64,000 nucleotides of DNA from Jaltomata sinuosa (lineage: Eukaryota > Streptophyta > Magnoliopsida > Solanales > Solanaceae): the NCBI GenBank assembly GCA_003996215.1, contig QJPP01002945.1, forward strand, positions 1 to 64,000, in the 5' to 3' direction. Positions 33,866-45,950 of this stretch are shown here, piece by piece; the stretch's first letter is position 1, and the number at the start of each line of letters is the position of its first letter. The notes beneath the pieces are model-generated. The model had not been told where the DNA came from, searched no databases, and saw only the letters and a list, made by a program, of their open reading frames with translations. The position numbers were made by a program, and so were the translations under genes.

Positions 33866-36833
33866 TGTAATGACCATTCAAGTTATTTTCTATTTTTCTT
33901 GCTTCATTCATATTTCGAGCTTTCCCTCAATGGCTACAAGTCATTTATGACTTGCCAAAACTAATGATTCAATGCTCGGGCCATTTGTTAGGTCATTATG
34001 GCCATTTCCTTGTTTTAGAACTTAAACTTAGGAAATCCTTAACTTCAGTCACTTTTCTTGGTAAACATGCTAAGAACCAAATTTCAATAGTTTTGTTAGC
34101 TCCAAAAAAGGGATTATGGTCTTGTGCGACCGTTGGTGTGGGTCTACATGCTTTCAGTTTGGTTGTGTGTTATTTTCTGTGTTTTTAGGCCAGTTTGGCT
34201 TGTGAGGTTAACTTTGGTCAACATTCGGAGAAGACAACCTTGAATGGAAATTCTGCCAGCGCTGTTAGCTCTGGAATGTCGACTTTGGGCTTGAGGGACC
34301 TTTGGTTTGGGTCCCGAGGATTTAGGACTTTTTTTTGGCCTTTGGGTTTCGTGTTGGTAAAGATTGGCCAGTAGGTGGTTTTAGGCGTGGGGCCCACTTT
34401 TCATTAAATCGACCTCCGTTGGGATTTTTGTGGATTTCATTGAGTCTAGAATGCCATTTTTTAGTTGAATAACTCAGCTCGTTTTTGTTTGCAGGACCTC
34501 AAATGCATTCATGGGGGTCCATCCGTTAAGTTTTTGGCTAAGGACTTGGCATTGCAGTAGCTGGTTGCTGGTATGGTGCCAAGGATGGCACTTGGCCACA
34601 CTTGCAATGGCCTGTGCGCGCCTGCGTGCCTGCCTGGGCTGGAAGGCAGCACGCTTGCAGCGCCTTGGGCGCTGTGTCCTGGCCGCTCCTGCGGCACCTG
34701 GGCGTTGTGGCTTGCTCGCGCCTGTGTGTGCATGGACGCACTTGCACCTGGGTGTTGGCAGCTATAAGGTGGCCACCCCTCTAATATATCAGCTCATTCA
34801 CCTCTCTTCCTCAACTCATTTTTCCGCCACAGATTAGAGATCTAACCTCCATCTTTATACTGGATCATCCCCAAGCGTAGTGGCTCATATAATTCCAGTC
34901 TGTGGTCGATCCGTGTATGTTATATTGGTAAGTTTCTGCCTCCAAAATCCATTTTAGTTCTTCCTTGATCAAGGGGACTTCAGGGCTGTTTTGGGCCCCA
35001 AAACGAGTATCGTTCGCGCTCAACTTTTGGGCATGGGTTCTTTAACGCGTTGCACACATAATTGTGACTTTTGTTTTCTGTTCCATTGCGCGAGCCCCGA
35101 GGGTCATTTTTCGACCCAATTTCCAGTCTGATTTTTTGTATAGTAATATGGGTGTCATTCTTCTTGCCTTGACACCTGGGTTATGTTTGTCATAGCATGG
35201 CAGCTTTCTAAGGCTATTCAAAAGGGGAAGGCACACGAGTGACAGTTCGTGTTTGCGGTTCGGCCCTGAGGTAGCTTATGGTTTACTTTTCTAGACTGAG
35301 TTTAGTTAGATTTTATATTTTATATGTTACTGGAATGTTAGGTTGGATTATAGATAGAATAGGCTTAAATCTTGTGACTTGTATTGAATTAGCCATTTCA
35401 GATATAAGATTAGTATTATTATTACCGTTATCCTTAGCTTAGGAGCTTGTAGTATCATTATGGCAAGTTTAGAATCTTTAGTATGCTTTTAGGAGGTGTT
35501 AGAGGTAGAGTAGGTGCTTTTGGTTGTCTTCGTAGTTGTTTTTCATTATTTTTGCCTTATTGTCGGTTTTATGTGTAACTGTGGGCCCGAGGCCATAGCT
35601 TGGATTTGGATGGAGTTTCCAGGTCAGTTCTCTTGATTTGAGGGTGTTTTTCCCTGTTTTGCTTTGTTATGTGCTACATTCACTGAACATGGAAATTTAC
35701 ATGCTCATACTGCATTCTTATGCCTATCGGTACAGAAAAGGATGATTTTCGATGTTTTGGTTCCAAACTTAAGATTTACTATGCTCACGGTGATTTTCAG
35801 ACTTTAGAGGAATTATTTTGGGTTTTACTACTGGATTAAGAAAGGAAAGGAAAAGTACTACTTTTATGCCGGTTCGAGGGGTATTCCCGAGCCCTTTCTC
35901 TATTTTATTTCTATATATATATTTATAGTCTGATGTGGTATTCTAGACCTACGATGTGTTATTCAAGATTTTTACTTCTATATATATATATATATATGCA
36001 GTCATAGTCTGATGCATTATTTTGGGCGATCAATGCGGTATTCCGAGTTTATACTATTATTATGCACTCATGCATCACACCATCTCCCATCGCATTGCAT
36101 TGGCTTTGGTGTTTTTGGTTTGCGGTTGATTGGGATTTCTTTGTTATTGTTTCCTTCTTATTGGTTCGGTTAGTCCTATTTTGGTTTTATAACTAGATTT
36201 AGGTGGATCCCTGTATTTAGTTTACTTTTCTATAATTTATATTATATATTATGTTTCTGCGCTTGGTCGGCCTATGATGCTTACTCGGTACCCGTTATTT
36301 TTGTACTCATACTATACTCTATATCTTTTTCTAATGCAGCACCTAGTACAAGCCACCTCCGTTTATCCTCCCATCATTCGAGGCCTGTTGGAATTCGGAT
36401 CGCGGTGAGCTCCTGGCGTCTTAAAGACTTTACATGCTTTCCATCTATAATTTTTGTCTATATTTTATATTTTGGATAGACAGAGTCGTTTGTATAGCTA
36501 CTCCATACTTTAGATGCTCTTGTGCCGATGGCACCATATCCGGGTTGATTCTTATGTATATTTTGTCTTCTTGGTCACTTTAGGGCCATTTTTGTATATT
36601 TAGTATAGTTGGTATATATATATGCTATTTACCCTATATCCCTTATATATATATCTCTTCAGGTTATTGCTTCTGCTTTGTCCTTATCTTTATATTTTGC
36701 TTCCATTTATTTCTGCTAATTGTGCGTATTAGTTAGGTAGTAGCTCATTACTAACTGTTCTGGGCTACGACAATTGGTTCCTCTACAGGGGGGTTGTAGG
36801 TGCAATCATTACCTAATAAATAAGGTCATGACA
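33866..36833 (+). repeat. LTR shared by elements B (3') and F (5')
   Basis: It is 2968 bp, TGTAATGACC to GGTCATGACA. On its left is the end of B pol with a polypurine region; on its right are a primer site and gag of F. Inside are a GC-rich word cluster (34540-34760), TATA candidates TATAAGG 34763-34769 and TAATATAT 34781-34788, and (TA)n runs near 35920 and 35980. The U5 phrases are GGCCTATGATGCTTACTCGG and CCCGTTATT. The short ORFs at 34509-34837 come from the GC-rich cluster. Confidence 0.85.
34540..34760 (+). repeat. GC-rich word cluster in LTR 33866-36833
   Basis: This is a strongly GC-rich patch in an AT-rich window, with recurring GCGCCTG, GCCTGC, CTGTGCG, GGCGCTG and TGGCC/GGCCA words in both orientations, ending immediately before TATAAGG. 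Confidence 0.7.
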
Positions 36834-36835
36834 GT

Positions 36836-36847
36836 TGGTATCAGAGC
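36836..36847 (+). promoter_or_regulatory. Primer binding site of element F
   Basis: TGGTATCAGAGC follows the LTR end TCATGACA by two bases and fits the initiator methionine tRNA. Confidence 0.9.
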
Positions 36848-37039
36848 TCTAAATTCACCGGTGTCGTGGTACGGAAGTAAGTGTCTAAGTAGAGTCTCGC
36901 GAGTCAGTATGATGACGTTTGTATCCCATCTGCGGGAGGCTACAGGGCATTGTAAGGAAAAATTTCATCTTCTTGGCTCCTTATCATGCGTTCCTGGTTC
37001 TATTTAATTCTAAACTTTTGTTGTTTCATTCATTCTCAG

Positions 37040-38004
37040 ATGCCTAAGACGAGTTCGCTAGCGGGTGATGTCGAGGCTTCTGTGCATGTTGCTTCAGTGC
37101 TTCAATTAGGGTTAAGCTTCCAGTTCTTCAGCAGAGTGGTATGTCAGTATTAGAGTACAAGGCAAGATTTCATGAGATGGTTATGCGTACTGCTAGGGCT
37201 GTACCTTCGGAGTTTGATAGAGTTCAGAGCTTTATTGGGGGTTTGATTTCAGCGCTTCATTTGGCGACCGAGCATTTGGTTACAGTTGGGATGACCTTTC
37301 TTCAGGTAGTGAATCATTCTTGGGTTATCGAGGGTTTATGTCGTGAGGCTTATGGAGGTAGTGCTAAGAAACATCATCGCCAGGACAGTTCCCGAGGTTC
37401 TCAGACTCGAGGTAGGGGGTTCACCACCAGAGACATGTTTCATTTCTTTTTATCTACTCGGCCAGTTTCAGTTACTACACAGGTCTCAAAGGGTGGTGAT
37501 ACAGGGCATATTGAGCTTAGCGGACATGGTACTGGTCAGATTCTTTAGGGTTCGCTTTCAAGTTGTGTAAGCCATGGTGGTCGGTCAAGTTCAGTGAGAT
37601 CTCATCGCCCGTATGTACCTAGTGGGATTTTCTTTCAGTGCGGTGTGCATGGGTATTTTTCTGGGGATTATCCCACGATTCCATCTTCCAGTCCACAGAA
37701 TCAATAAATGTTATCTCCCAGGGCTTCAAAACCATCGACTAGAGGTGGAGTACAGGGTAGTAAGGGTGGTCTCCAGATGGTTAGATGTGGCTTTCAGCCA
37801 GGTGGTTCAGGTATCCATCCAGAGTCGACACGCACCGTGCATCGGGGCAAGGCTTTCTTAGGTTGCTACGATTGTGGAGTGGTTGGTCACTATTTTAGAG
37901 ATTGTCCCCATAGCGGGACGGTTGAGCCTTCAGCTTTGACTAGTCGGTCTAGAGTTAGATCCCGTTAGTCTGATCCCCCTCTTGGTGGGCCAGAGGTAGA
38001 GGAT
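37040..38004 (+). pseudogene. gag: Element F gag remnant
   Basis: The ATG at 37040 (MPKTSSLAGDVEASVHVAS) starts gag, but the text jumps within 100 bp to the late capsid segment MSVLEYKARFHEMVMRTARA (37141 on). Compared with D this is an internal deletion of several hundred bases. The frame 37141-37548 continues SEFDRVQSFIGGL. A second frame has the intact nucleocapsid knuckle CYDCGVVGHYFRDC (37867-37908). It ends at AGGTAGAGGAT, where element G begins; in A, B and D protease follows this point. Confidence 0.82.
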
Positions 38005-38707
38005 TGTCACGCCTTAAATTCCATTTAGACGGACAGGCACTCGATTCCCTAAAGGCCTGAGAGAACCAACTTATAACTTGTGATTACCATGTATTTAACT
38101 ATGACAATTATGAAGCTTTGACTAAAGATAAGTTGTCTTAATAACAAGACCAACGTAGATAGGCCCAAAACTTATGTACACGATCTGGCCGTTGAGGCCA
38201 CAATTGTTAAGAGAAAAGACATAACTAAGCTTTACTTTAACATTAGTCTACAAAGCCTCTACAATATGAACAAACTTAGTTTAGGTCAGGACAGGGGCCC
38301 TCTTACCCTTAACTATACAATACAAAAAATATATACCAAAGACTCGGTAAAGCCCTGAATCAACTTGGAGCTCACACACAGTAGTCGGGTATCCTGTGTG
38401 CTCCTATTGGGGAGGTCTACTAGTTGGAGTACCTTTGCCTGCGGCATGAAATGCAGTGTTCCCCATGAGGGACATCAGTACGAGAGAATGTACTGAATAT
38501 GTAAGGCATAAAGTAAACCATATGTAAAACAAGATCTCAAATGGAATCAGGTATCAATGCATAAATGTGTAGGTAAGGACATAAGACCACCTTTGCTTAC
38601 ACTTGTGGAATCATGTATATTGCATTCTTTTCTTTACTCTTCTTTTCTTTGTAATCTTTGTAAGACATGTGATATAAATGACCAACTGATTAGTGTTAGA
38701 AGAGGAG

Positions 38708-38870
38708 TCCCATGCTAGGAAATTTAACCACTGAGATGCTGCCCTCATAAATATACAAATTGGGATCGACCCATGCTAGGCTTTCACCCCTAGGCTTCCA
38801 CACATAAGTATATAAATCGGGATCGACCCATGCTAAGATTTCACCCCTGGGTTGCCACCCACACTCATAC
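38708..38870 (-). repeat. 58-bp tandem repeat in G 3' LTR
   Basis: Two full units and a partial one of ATAAGTATATAAATCGGGAT followed by CGACCCATGCTAGGATTTCACCCC-like text. The corresponding repeat in the 5' LTR is at 46645-46808. Confidence 0.8.
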
Positions 38871-40235
38871 AAATTACTTTATAGAGTTTCTTTAATCTTT
38901 GAGATTGTTGTCTTGGTGGTCATAATCTTTATTGAGCTTGAAACTATGGACCAGTAGTAGAAGACATGTGAATATGCACTTAAGGTAGTAATAATAACAT
39001 AAGGAGCAAATGTAACATCTACGTAATATTTAGGAACTTATGTGACACAATGAACCTCTTTTGGCTTAGAGAATAACTCACAAAGCTTGCTGTTGAAAGT
39101 ACCTTTTTCATACTAGTACTAGGTAGAGTAAACATGCAGATCCAATATTAAACACATATTGAAGTACTTTGACAAACTATTGAGTGGGGAAAAGATCGTT
39201 AGATATAATGTAGATTGTACGCTGCTACCATGTACCCTTTACTAGGAAGAGCACTTAGGAAACTTACTTTGTTGGTAGTAACGCAAATATAAAAGTTCAT
39301 GCCAAGGAATATGAAACTGAAAAACCTTACATACCTTGCTGTGTAACTCGGATATTACAACGAATTAAGCTTCCCCCTTTCAAATTATTTATCTACAATG
39401 AAATAAGTGGCAAAACTAGTATTAGTAGCTAATTAACCAAATTGGGCAACTTGATCTCACTAAATCAGTAACTGGGCAGTAAGCTCATAATTGATCAAAT
39501 CAAGAGTGTTCCTTTTACCTCTTCTCCTCTAAACACATCTATATACTATACGACCTTCTCATAAGGTCCCTTGAAACTCTTCCAACTTCACAACATATAC
39601 CAAACAATATATAAAGGTGTGCAAGTAGCAAGTTAACATAACACCTAATTAAGTGGTGTATTACCACATCTTCCTTCCATACTTCAATACAACTTCACAC
39701 ACCCTTCTACAAGTTCAACCAAGCTGTCCCAAATATATATATATAAAATAGATCCTAAAATAGCCCCAAACATCCTTCAACATAATTGAAAAAAATATAT
39801 AACTCAAGGATTTCAATCACTACCCCATGGTTCTCGACACAAACACATTCATAATTCTCAGCAAATTTTGTATATAAGGAGGGGTGAAGATGGGCAGTAG
39901 CCTTACCTTAGTTTCTGAAATCTATACTATTAACCTGAACTCCTTTAAGAGCTTTATCTTTTCCTTACACTTAAACCAAAGAAGAAGACAAAAATATCTT
40001 AATAACCAAGAAAAGTGGGGCAATCAACTTGGAGAAAGATTTGCCCTATTTTTAAGCATGAACAACATAATTTCCTAGTCTTCCATGGAAGAATTGAACT
40101 AAATCCATAAGTCTTTCACTTACCATGAATGGAGAAGAGAAGAGACCATCAAGAACCCTAAAAGGATTTTTGGGGTGATTGTTTTAAGCTTAGAGAGAGA
40201 GAAAGAGCTTAACTTTGAAAATCTGCAATTGTAAG

Positions 40236-40243
40236 TATATAAT
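40236..40243 (-). promoter_or_regulatory. TATA-like box of G 3' LTR
   Basis: On the minus strand this reads CATTATATACTTAC, about 110 bp downstream of the palindromic array at 40351-40476. The equivalent in the 5' LTR is at 48187-48194. Confidence 0.45.
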
Positions 40244-40350
40244 GAGAAATAATGCACTAACTCTTGACCTTAAATGCTCCCATTTTTCCAGATATCTCTC
40301 CTTCAATTTCCATCCACCACTTGGATTTATTTGGGCCACAAAATGGCTAA

Positions 40351-40476
40351 GTAGGTGATTTACCTACTTTGCCTTTTAAGCTGGTCAAATAGTCCAAGTA
40401 GGTGATGCACCTTCTTGATCCTTTTGGTTGGTCAAGAAGTCTAGTAGGTGATGCACCTACTTGTCACCTACTAGCT
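40351..40476 (-). repeat. GTAGGTGATGCACCTAC palindrome array in G 3' LTR
   Basis: Three units start at 40351, 40398 and 40444 (period 46-47 bp), each a near-perfect palindrome. A further half unit CACCTACT follows. The same array is at 48302-48425 in the 5' LTR. Confidence 0.88.
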
Positions 40477-40782
40477 TAATTAAGTCAAGTAAATAGCTCA
40501 ATTATTTTATTCCATTTTCTGAACCTTAATCCCTTTTCCTTTAACTTAACAATTTACTAAAACCTTAAGTTCAAATACCACCTTACTATCTCGAATTTGA
40601 ATACTTTCATCGAGGTTAACTTTTCCATTTATGTGCTGAAATGAATGGGGCACTACAACAACTCCCAATACATATTAAACCATCAATACTCATATAATAA
40701 ACTTGGTCCCTCACCTATACGACAAGTTTATGTCAAGTTCTATATGAATATGACTAGTATATGCAGAATACGGGATGTTACA

Positions 40783-40822
40783 TCCTCCCCCGCCCTTAGG
40801 AACATTCGTCCTCGAATGATAT
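40783..40822 (-). promoter_or_regulatory. Polypurine tract and pre-tract motif of G
   Basis: On the minus strand CATTCGAGGACGAATG (plus 40803-40818) is followed by TTCCTAAGGGCGGGGGAGGA and the LTR start TGTAACATCC. Confidence 0.88.
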
Positions 40823-40899
40823 CATAGTTAACCAACCCAATAAGTTCAATCCTAAGTTAAGTACCACTATTAAATAGATAATATATATAGACTTATACT

Positions 40900-42300
40900 T
40901 ACTCGTTAATGCCTCAACTCGACACTTTCACCTTTCTCCTCAGACTAAAATAGATGAGGATACTTGGATTTCATTGCTTCTTCTGCTTTCCATGTAACTT
41001 CTTCTACTTGTTGGTTTCTCCAGAGTACTTTTACGGAAGCTACTTCCTTATTTCTTATCCTCTTAACTTGGTGATACAGAATAGCAATGGGTACTTCTTC
41101 ATAAGTGAGATCTCCTATAACTTGTACATCTTCAGTAGGAGTAATACGAGATGGGTCACCTATACACTTTCAAAGCATTGAGACATGAAATACCAGATAA
41201 ACCGTTGAAAGCTCTTGGGGTAGCTTTAACTCATATGCGACTTGGTCAACTCTTCGAATAATCTTATATGGCCCTAGATAGCGCGGACTCAACTTTCCTC
41301 TTTTACCAAATTTCATCACCCCTTTAATTGGTGACACCTTCAAGAATACCCAATCTCCTATAGCAAACTCCAACCCTCTTCTTCTAATAGCTGCATATGA
41401 TTTGTGTTGACATTGAGCCATTGCTAGCCACTGTTGTATGACCTTAACTTTTTCCATAGCTTGATGAACACCATCTGGCCCAAATAAGGCAGTCTCACCC
41501 ATTTCAAACCATCTGATTGGTGATCTGCACTTCCTCCCATATAAAGCTTCATAAGGTTCCATTTTGAAACTTGAATAGTAGCTATTTTTGTAAGCAAACT
41601 CAATAAGTGGCAAATGGTCATCCCATCTACCTTTGAAGTCTAATACACAAGCTTGCAATATATCCTCAAGTATTTGGATTGTACGTTCTGCTTGACCATC
41701 CATTTGAGGGTGAAATATTGTACTTAAATTCACTTGTGTTCCCAAACTCTTTTGAAATGATTTCTAAAAATTCATGGTGAATTGAACTCCCCTATGAGAT
41801 ATAATAGAGATTGGGACTCCATGTAGCCAAACTATCTCTTTAATATAAAACCTTGCATATTCTTCAACTGTATAAGTAGCCTTGACTGATAAGATGTGCA
41901 CTGATTTGGTGAGTCTATCAACTATCACCCATATGGAGTCCAACTTCCAAAATGAGCGAGGTAGACCAGTGACAAAATCCATGTTGATCATCTTCCACTT
42001 CCATATTGGAAGGTCTATACGTTGCATATAAACTCCAGGCTTTTGGTGATCTACTTTAACTTGTTGACAATTTGGAAATTGAGCAACAACTTCTGCAATG
42101 TTCTTCTTCATATCACTCCACCAATACACTCCTTTCAAGTCATGATACATTTTAGTTGAGCCTGAATGGATAGAATATCTTGAATGATATGTTTCTGTCA
42201 TAATTCTCTCCCTTAGTCCATCTATATTAGGCACACACAATCTGTTTTGGCACTGGAGTACTTTATCTTGCGTAAGCTAAAATGCCTTTGTCACCCCTTG
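40900..42300 (-). pseudogene. Element G integrase with chromodomain-like tail
   Basis: Frame 41764-42240 has the zinc-binding part YHSRYSIHSGSTKMYHDL and WWSDMKKNIAEVVAQF, where the first Cys of the CXXC pair reads Phe. In the core the first Asp is kept (MDFVTGLP) and the second is His (SHRGVQF). A TAG at the end of this frame separates it from 41170-41745, which keeps the Glu (MDGQAERTIQ) and has KLSPRYLGPYKII and YLVFHVSML. Beyond the next stop the minus strand still reads a chromodomain-like tail (NKEVASVKVLWRN, EEATWKAEE). It is inactive. Confidence 0.88.
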
Positions 42301-43150
42301 TTGTACATTCTCCTTAAGCTATAATAGCATAGAATCCTTATATTGCTTCTCTTTTACTTCAGCTACTAATAAGGATTCTGCCGTATTTTGCACAGTAACC
42401 CCTTCATATGGAGACTTAAGAAGGTGAACCCCCAAGCTAGCTAGTTGGTATAGATCCTTAGCTATTTTTTGTCTTTCAATGGACTGCCCATAGGTGCTTT
42501 CCATCGTCTTACGACTTAAAGCATCGGCTACCACATTTGCTTTCCCCGGATGATACAATATATCATCATCATAATATTTTAATAACTCAAGCCATCTTCA
42601 CTGCCTCAGATTCATATCCTTCTGTTTAAAGATATATTGCAAACTCTTATGGTTAGTATATATGTCAACATGAACCCCATACAAGTAGTGGCGCCGTATC
42701 TTCAAAGCAAATACAACCGCTGCTAGTAGATCATGGATTGGATAATTTTACTCATGTGGGCGCAATTGTGTTGAGGAATAAGCTATTAATTTACCATGTT
42801 GCATCAATACGCATCCTAAACCCACTCCCAAAGCATCACAATACACTGCGTACCTTCTATGCCTTCTGGAAGTACCAATATAGGTGTAGAAGTCAACTTA
42901 TTCTTCAGTTCTTGGAAGCTTCTTTCGCATGCATCGCTCCATTGGAACTTGGCTGCCTTGTGTGTTAGCTTTGTTAAGGGTGCAGAAATAGAGGAAAATC
43001 CCTCAACGAACCTTCTATGATAACCTGCCAACCCAAGAAAACTACGAACCTCCGTAGGTGTTATAGGTCTTGGTCATTTTTTCACGACTTCTATCTTTTG
43101 AGTATCAACCCTTATTCCTTAATCTGAGACAATATGACCCAAGAATGCCA
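42300..43150 (-). pseudogene. Element G RNase H
   Basis: It begins after the RT thumb (LAGYHRRFVEGFSSISAPLT, frame 42816-43031). A frameshift at about 42830-42840 disrupts the first catalytic motif: the expected YCDA is read as CIVMLW in the upstream frame. Downstream the frame gives HDLLAAVVFALKIRRHYLYG and MYHPGKANVVADALSRK (42558 on). The variable linker to integrase follows, with stops. Confidence 0.85.
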
Positions 43151-43860
43151 CAGATTTTAACCAAAGTTCACATTTAGAAAACTTTGCATATAGCTTACGA
43201 TCACGAAAAATCTATAACACCTGTCGTAAGTGATTAGTGTGGTCCTCTTTCGATTTTGAATAGACCAAGATATAATCTATGAATACAATCACAAACAAGT
43301 CCAAGAATGGCTTGAACACCCTATTCATCAAATCCATAAAATCTACTGGTGCATTTCTTAGCCCAAATGACATAACTAAAAACTCAAAATGACCAAACCA
43401 TGTTCGAAAAGCTGTCTTGGGTATATCTTTCTCTTTGACCCTCACATGGTGATAACCCGACCTCAAGTCAATCTTTGAGAAACACTTAGCACCTTGTAAC
43501 TGATCAAACAAATCATCAATCCTAGGGAGGGGATATTTGTTCTTAATTGTCACCTTATTCAACTATCGGTAGTCAATACACATTCTTAATGAGCCATCTT
43601 TCTTACGTACAAATAAAACTGGTGCTCCCCAAGGGAATATACTAGGCCTTATGAATCCCTTTTCTAACAAAACTTTTAATTGGTCCTTCAATTCTCGTAA
43701 TTCTACTGGGGCCATCATATATGGAGGGATGGAGATGGGTTGAGTACCTAGAATCACATCAATACCAAACTCTATTTCTCATTCTGGAGGCAAACCTGGA
43801 AGCTCTTTGGGAAATACATCAGAAAATTCATTTACCATTGGAATGGATTTAAGAGTTAGT
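43150..43860 (-). pseudogene. Element G reverse transcriptase
   Basis: The motifs are MMAPVELRELKDQLKVLLEK, GFIRPSIFPWGAPVLFV, a TAG after CIDYR (43560-43562), LNKVTIKNKYPLPRIDDLFD, FSKIDLRSGYHHVRV, FRTWFGHFEFLVMSFGLRN and VFIDYILVYSKSKEDHTNH. The catalytic FIDD box reads FIDY, losing the second aspartate. Apart from stops the domain is well preserved. Confidence 0.9.
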
Positions 43861-44549
43861 TACTCCGCATCGACATCTCTCACTCTCACTATATGACATA
43901 TGTACCCTTTGTACATCATCTTCTTGGATTTAAGATAAGAAATAGACTGGAATCTTGGCACCCCAATATTACCTCTCCATTCAAGGATTGCCTCTTTTGG
44001 AAAATGGAAATGCACCCTCTTAGCTCGGCAATCTACTGTAGCATAACAAGAAGCCAACCAATCCATACCCATTAAAACATCAAAATCTACCATTTCTAGA
44101 TCAACAAGGTCAGCCAATGTATCACAGTCACAAACAATTACTATGCAATTATGATAGACTTTTCTAGCTATAATAAACTCGCCAACTTGAGTAGACACCT
44201 CATATGGTTTAACCAATAATTTCGGTGTTCTTTTGAACTTTCTCGCAATCAATAGAGTGACATATGATAGTGTAGAGCCCGGATTGATTAATGCATATAC
44301 ATTATGTGAAAAAATGGTCAATGTACCTGTAACCACATCTGGTGAAGTCTCCAAATTTTGTCGATCTGCTAGATCATATGTACAATTCTGAAATCCACTG
44401 GAACTAGCTACTCCTCTACCACCTCTACCATGACCTATGGGCACCTGTGGCCCTCTACCTAAAGAAGGAATCGATGATGATGATGTAGTTCTCGATCCAA
44501 TAGTTTGTGCCATGCCACCCATGCCCCTTTGAGGGCAATTTCTCATCAT
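43860..44549 (-). pseudogene. Element G protease
   Basis: This open frame starts in the late nucleocapsid (MMRNCPQRGMGG), passes a Gly/Ser/Arg-rich linker and enters the protease: VYALINPGSTLSYVT, where the catalytic Asp is Asn. Then come VGEFIIARKVYHNCIV and DFDVLMGMDWLASCYATVD. It ends at TAA in the linker before RT. Confidence 0.85.
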
Positions 44550-45737
44550 GTATCCCGGTGGACCACACCAAAAGCAAACATCTATACCAAGCTGACATAT
44601 ACCTAGATGATTTCTTCCACATTGTTTACAAGACTATCTAGGAGGTCTAGATTGGCTTGTACTTCCCTGCTCTTGGTACCCTACTACTTGAGAGCCTTGA
44701 CTCTCACTTTTTTGCCCAAACTGATTAGCCCTAGACCCTTGAAACCGAGGTGGAGCGCTAGCTGTAGAGTAGGAAGATGATTGCCTAGGCGGTCTATTAG
44801 AAAACCGAGGCCTAAACTCACCTTGGGATGGAATAAACTACCCCATAGATCTGGCCCTCTTAGACTGCCCTTTTTCTGACTCTTGTGTCCTTCTCCTTTG
44901 CCTTTGATCCTCCATCTTTTGTGCAAAATCTTGTATCCTTGCTATATACATGTCTTTGTTCAAAGCAGCAATAGTACAATACCTAACCAGATATGAATCC
45001 AATCTATCCATGTAACGATGAACTCTATCCTCCATAGTAGCTACTACATTCGGAGCGTACATGGCAAAAGAATTAAACTTGAGACTATACTCTCTCACGC
45101 TCATATTCCCTTGGTGAAGATTTAAGAACTGAGTTACATGGGCCTCCCGGATCAGCAATGGCAGATTATGATCAAGGAATGCCTTTTTGAACTCTTTCCA
45201 TTTAGATGAAGGTGCATTTCTACCCCTAGATTGTTTCCAAGCTTCGTACCAAAATATAGCCACACTTTTTAATCTATATGTTGTTAGCTCAACTGCTTCT
45301 TTACCAGATACATGCATAATGTCCAAGGTCCTTTGGATTTGATCAATAATGTCTTGCGGATCTTTATTAGGGTCTAACCCGGTGAATGATGGAGGGTCCA
45401 AATTAAGGAAATAACGTATCCGCAGACTAGCTGCCTTATCTGCACCACTAGTACCTACAATTGGTCCTGCTTGCCCGTGTCCTTGACCAGCAAGTATAAG
45501 AGTCAACAATTGGGCCGCATTCTTTAAATCTTTGTCAGTAGCATTAACAGGTGGTTCTTGGTGTGCTGTTGCCCTCCTTAGCTCTTCTGGAGATGGAGGA
45601 GTGGAGGAATTCCGTGACAAAGACACATGTTGAGCCTCACTTTTATTAGCTCATCTAGGTTGTGATTTGCTGGTCCATTCTCCAGTTACCATATCTACTT
45701 GCTTATCAGTACTCTTACTCTTCCTTGTAACTGGCAT
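44550..45737 (-). pseudogene. gag: Element G gag
   Basis: The start is ATG at 45737 (MPVTRKSKSTDKQ), 200 bp after the primer site. Codon 29 is TGA (45651-45653). The open frame 44838-45626 holds the capsid: FLNLDPPSFTGLDPNKDPQD, AIFWYEAWKQSRG and NMSVREYSLKFNSFAMYAPN. A TAG follows, then an Arg/Ser-rich linker and two zinc knuckles: CKQCGRNHLGIC (C-X2-C-X3-H-X3-C) and CFWCGPPGYMMRNC, in which the His is Tyr. It is a typical chromovirus gag of normal size with about three stops. Confidence 0.88.
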
Positions 45738-45934
45738 TTTTGCTATAATGAGAACAATTTAAAGGTTAGATACGATAAACTTACAATATTGGCTCTATTG
45801 CACGATCTAAGAGATGAAAGAAAATAGACAACTCCTAAATGTACCGTAGCCTCCTGTTTACAGATGTGGTGCACAACACACCCATAAGCAAGACTCTACA
45901 TAGACATGTATTTGTAGACTCCCTAGGATGACCT

Positions 45935-45946
45935 GCTCTAATACCA
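45935..45946 (-). promoter_or_regulatory. Primer binding site of element G
   Basis: On the minus strand the LTR end GGTGTGACA is followed by AAAG and TGGTATTAGAGC, one transition away from the initiator-Met site TGGTATCAGAGC. Confidence 0.88.
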
Positions 45947-45950
45947 CTTT

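Larger units (their letters stand above)
38005..40782 (-). repeat. 3' LTR of element G
   Basis: It is 2778 bp; on the minus strand it reads TGTAACATCC to GGCGTGACA. It holds the GTAGGTGATGCACCTAC array (40351-40476), a minus-strand TATA-like box (40236-40243) and tandem repeats with GGGATCGACCCATGCTAGG (38708-38870, period about 58 bp). Short ORFs inside are not genes. Confidence 0.92.

Noticed and set aside
34509..34837. Cluster of Cys/Trp/Ala-rich ORFs on both strands
   Set aside because: They arise from the GC-rich word cluster inside an LTR; overlapping frames on both strands with repetitive composition are not genes.
35905..36000. (TA)n runs as an origin or matrix attachment site
   Set aside because: Short simple repeats inside an LTR with nothing else to support such a role.
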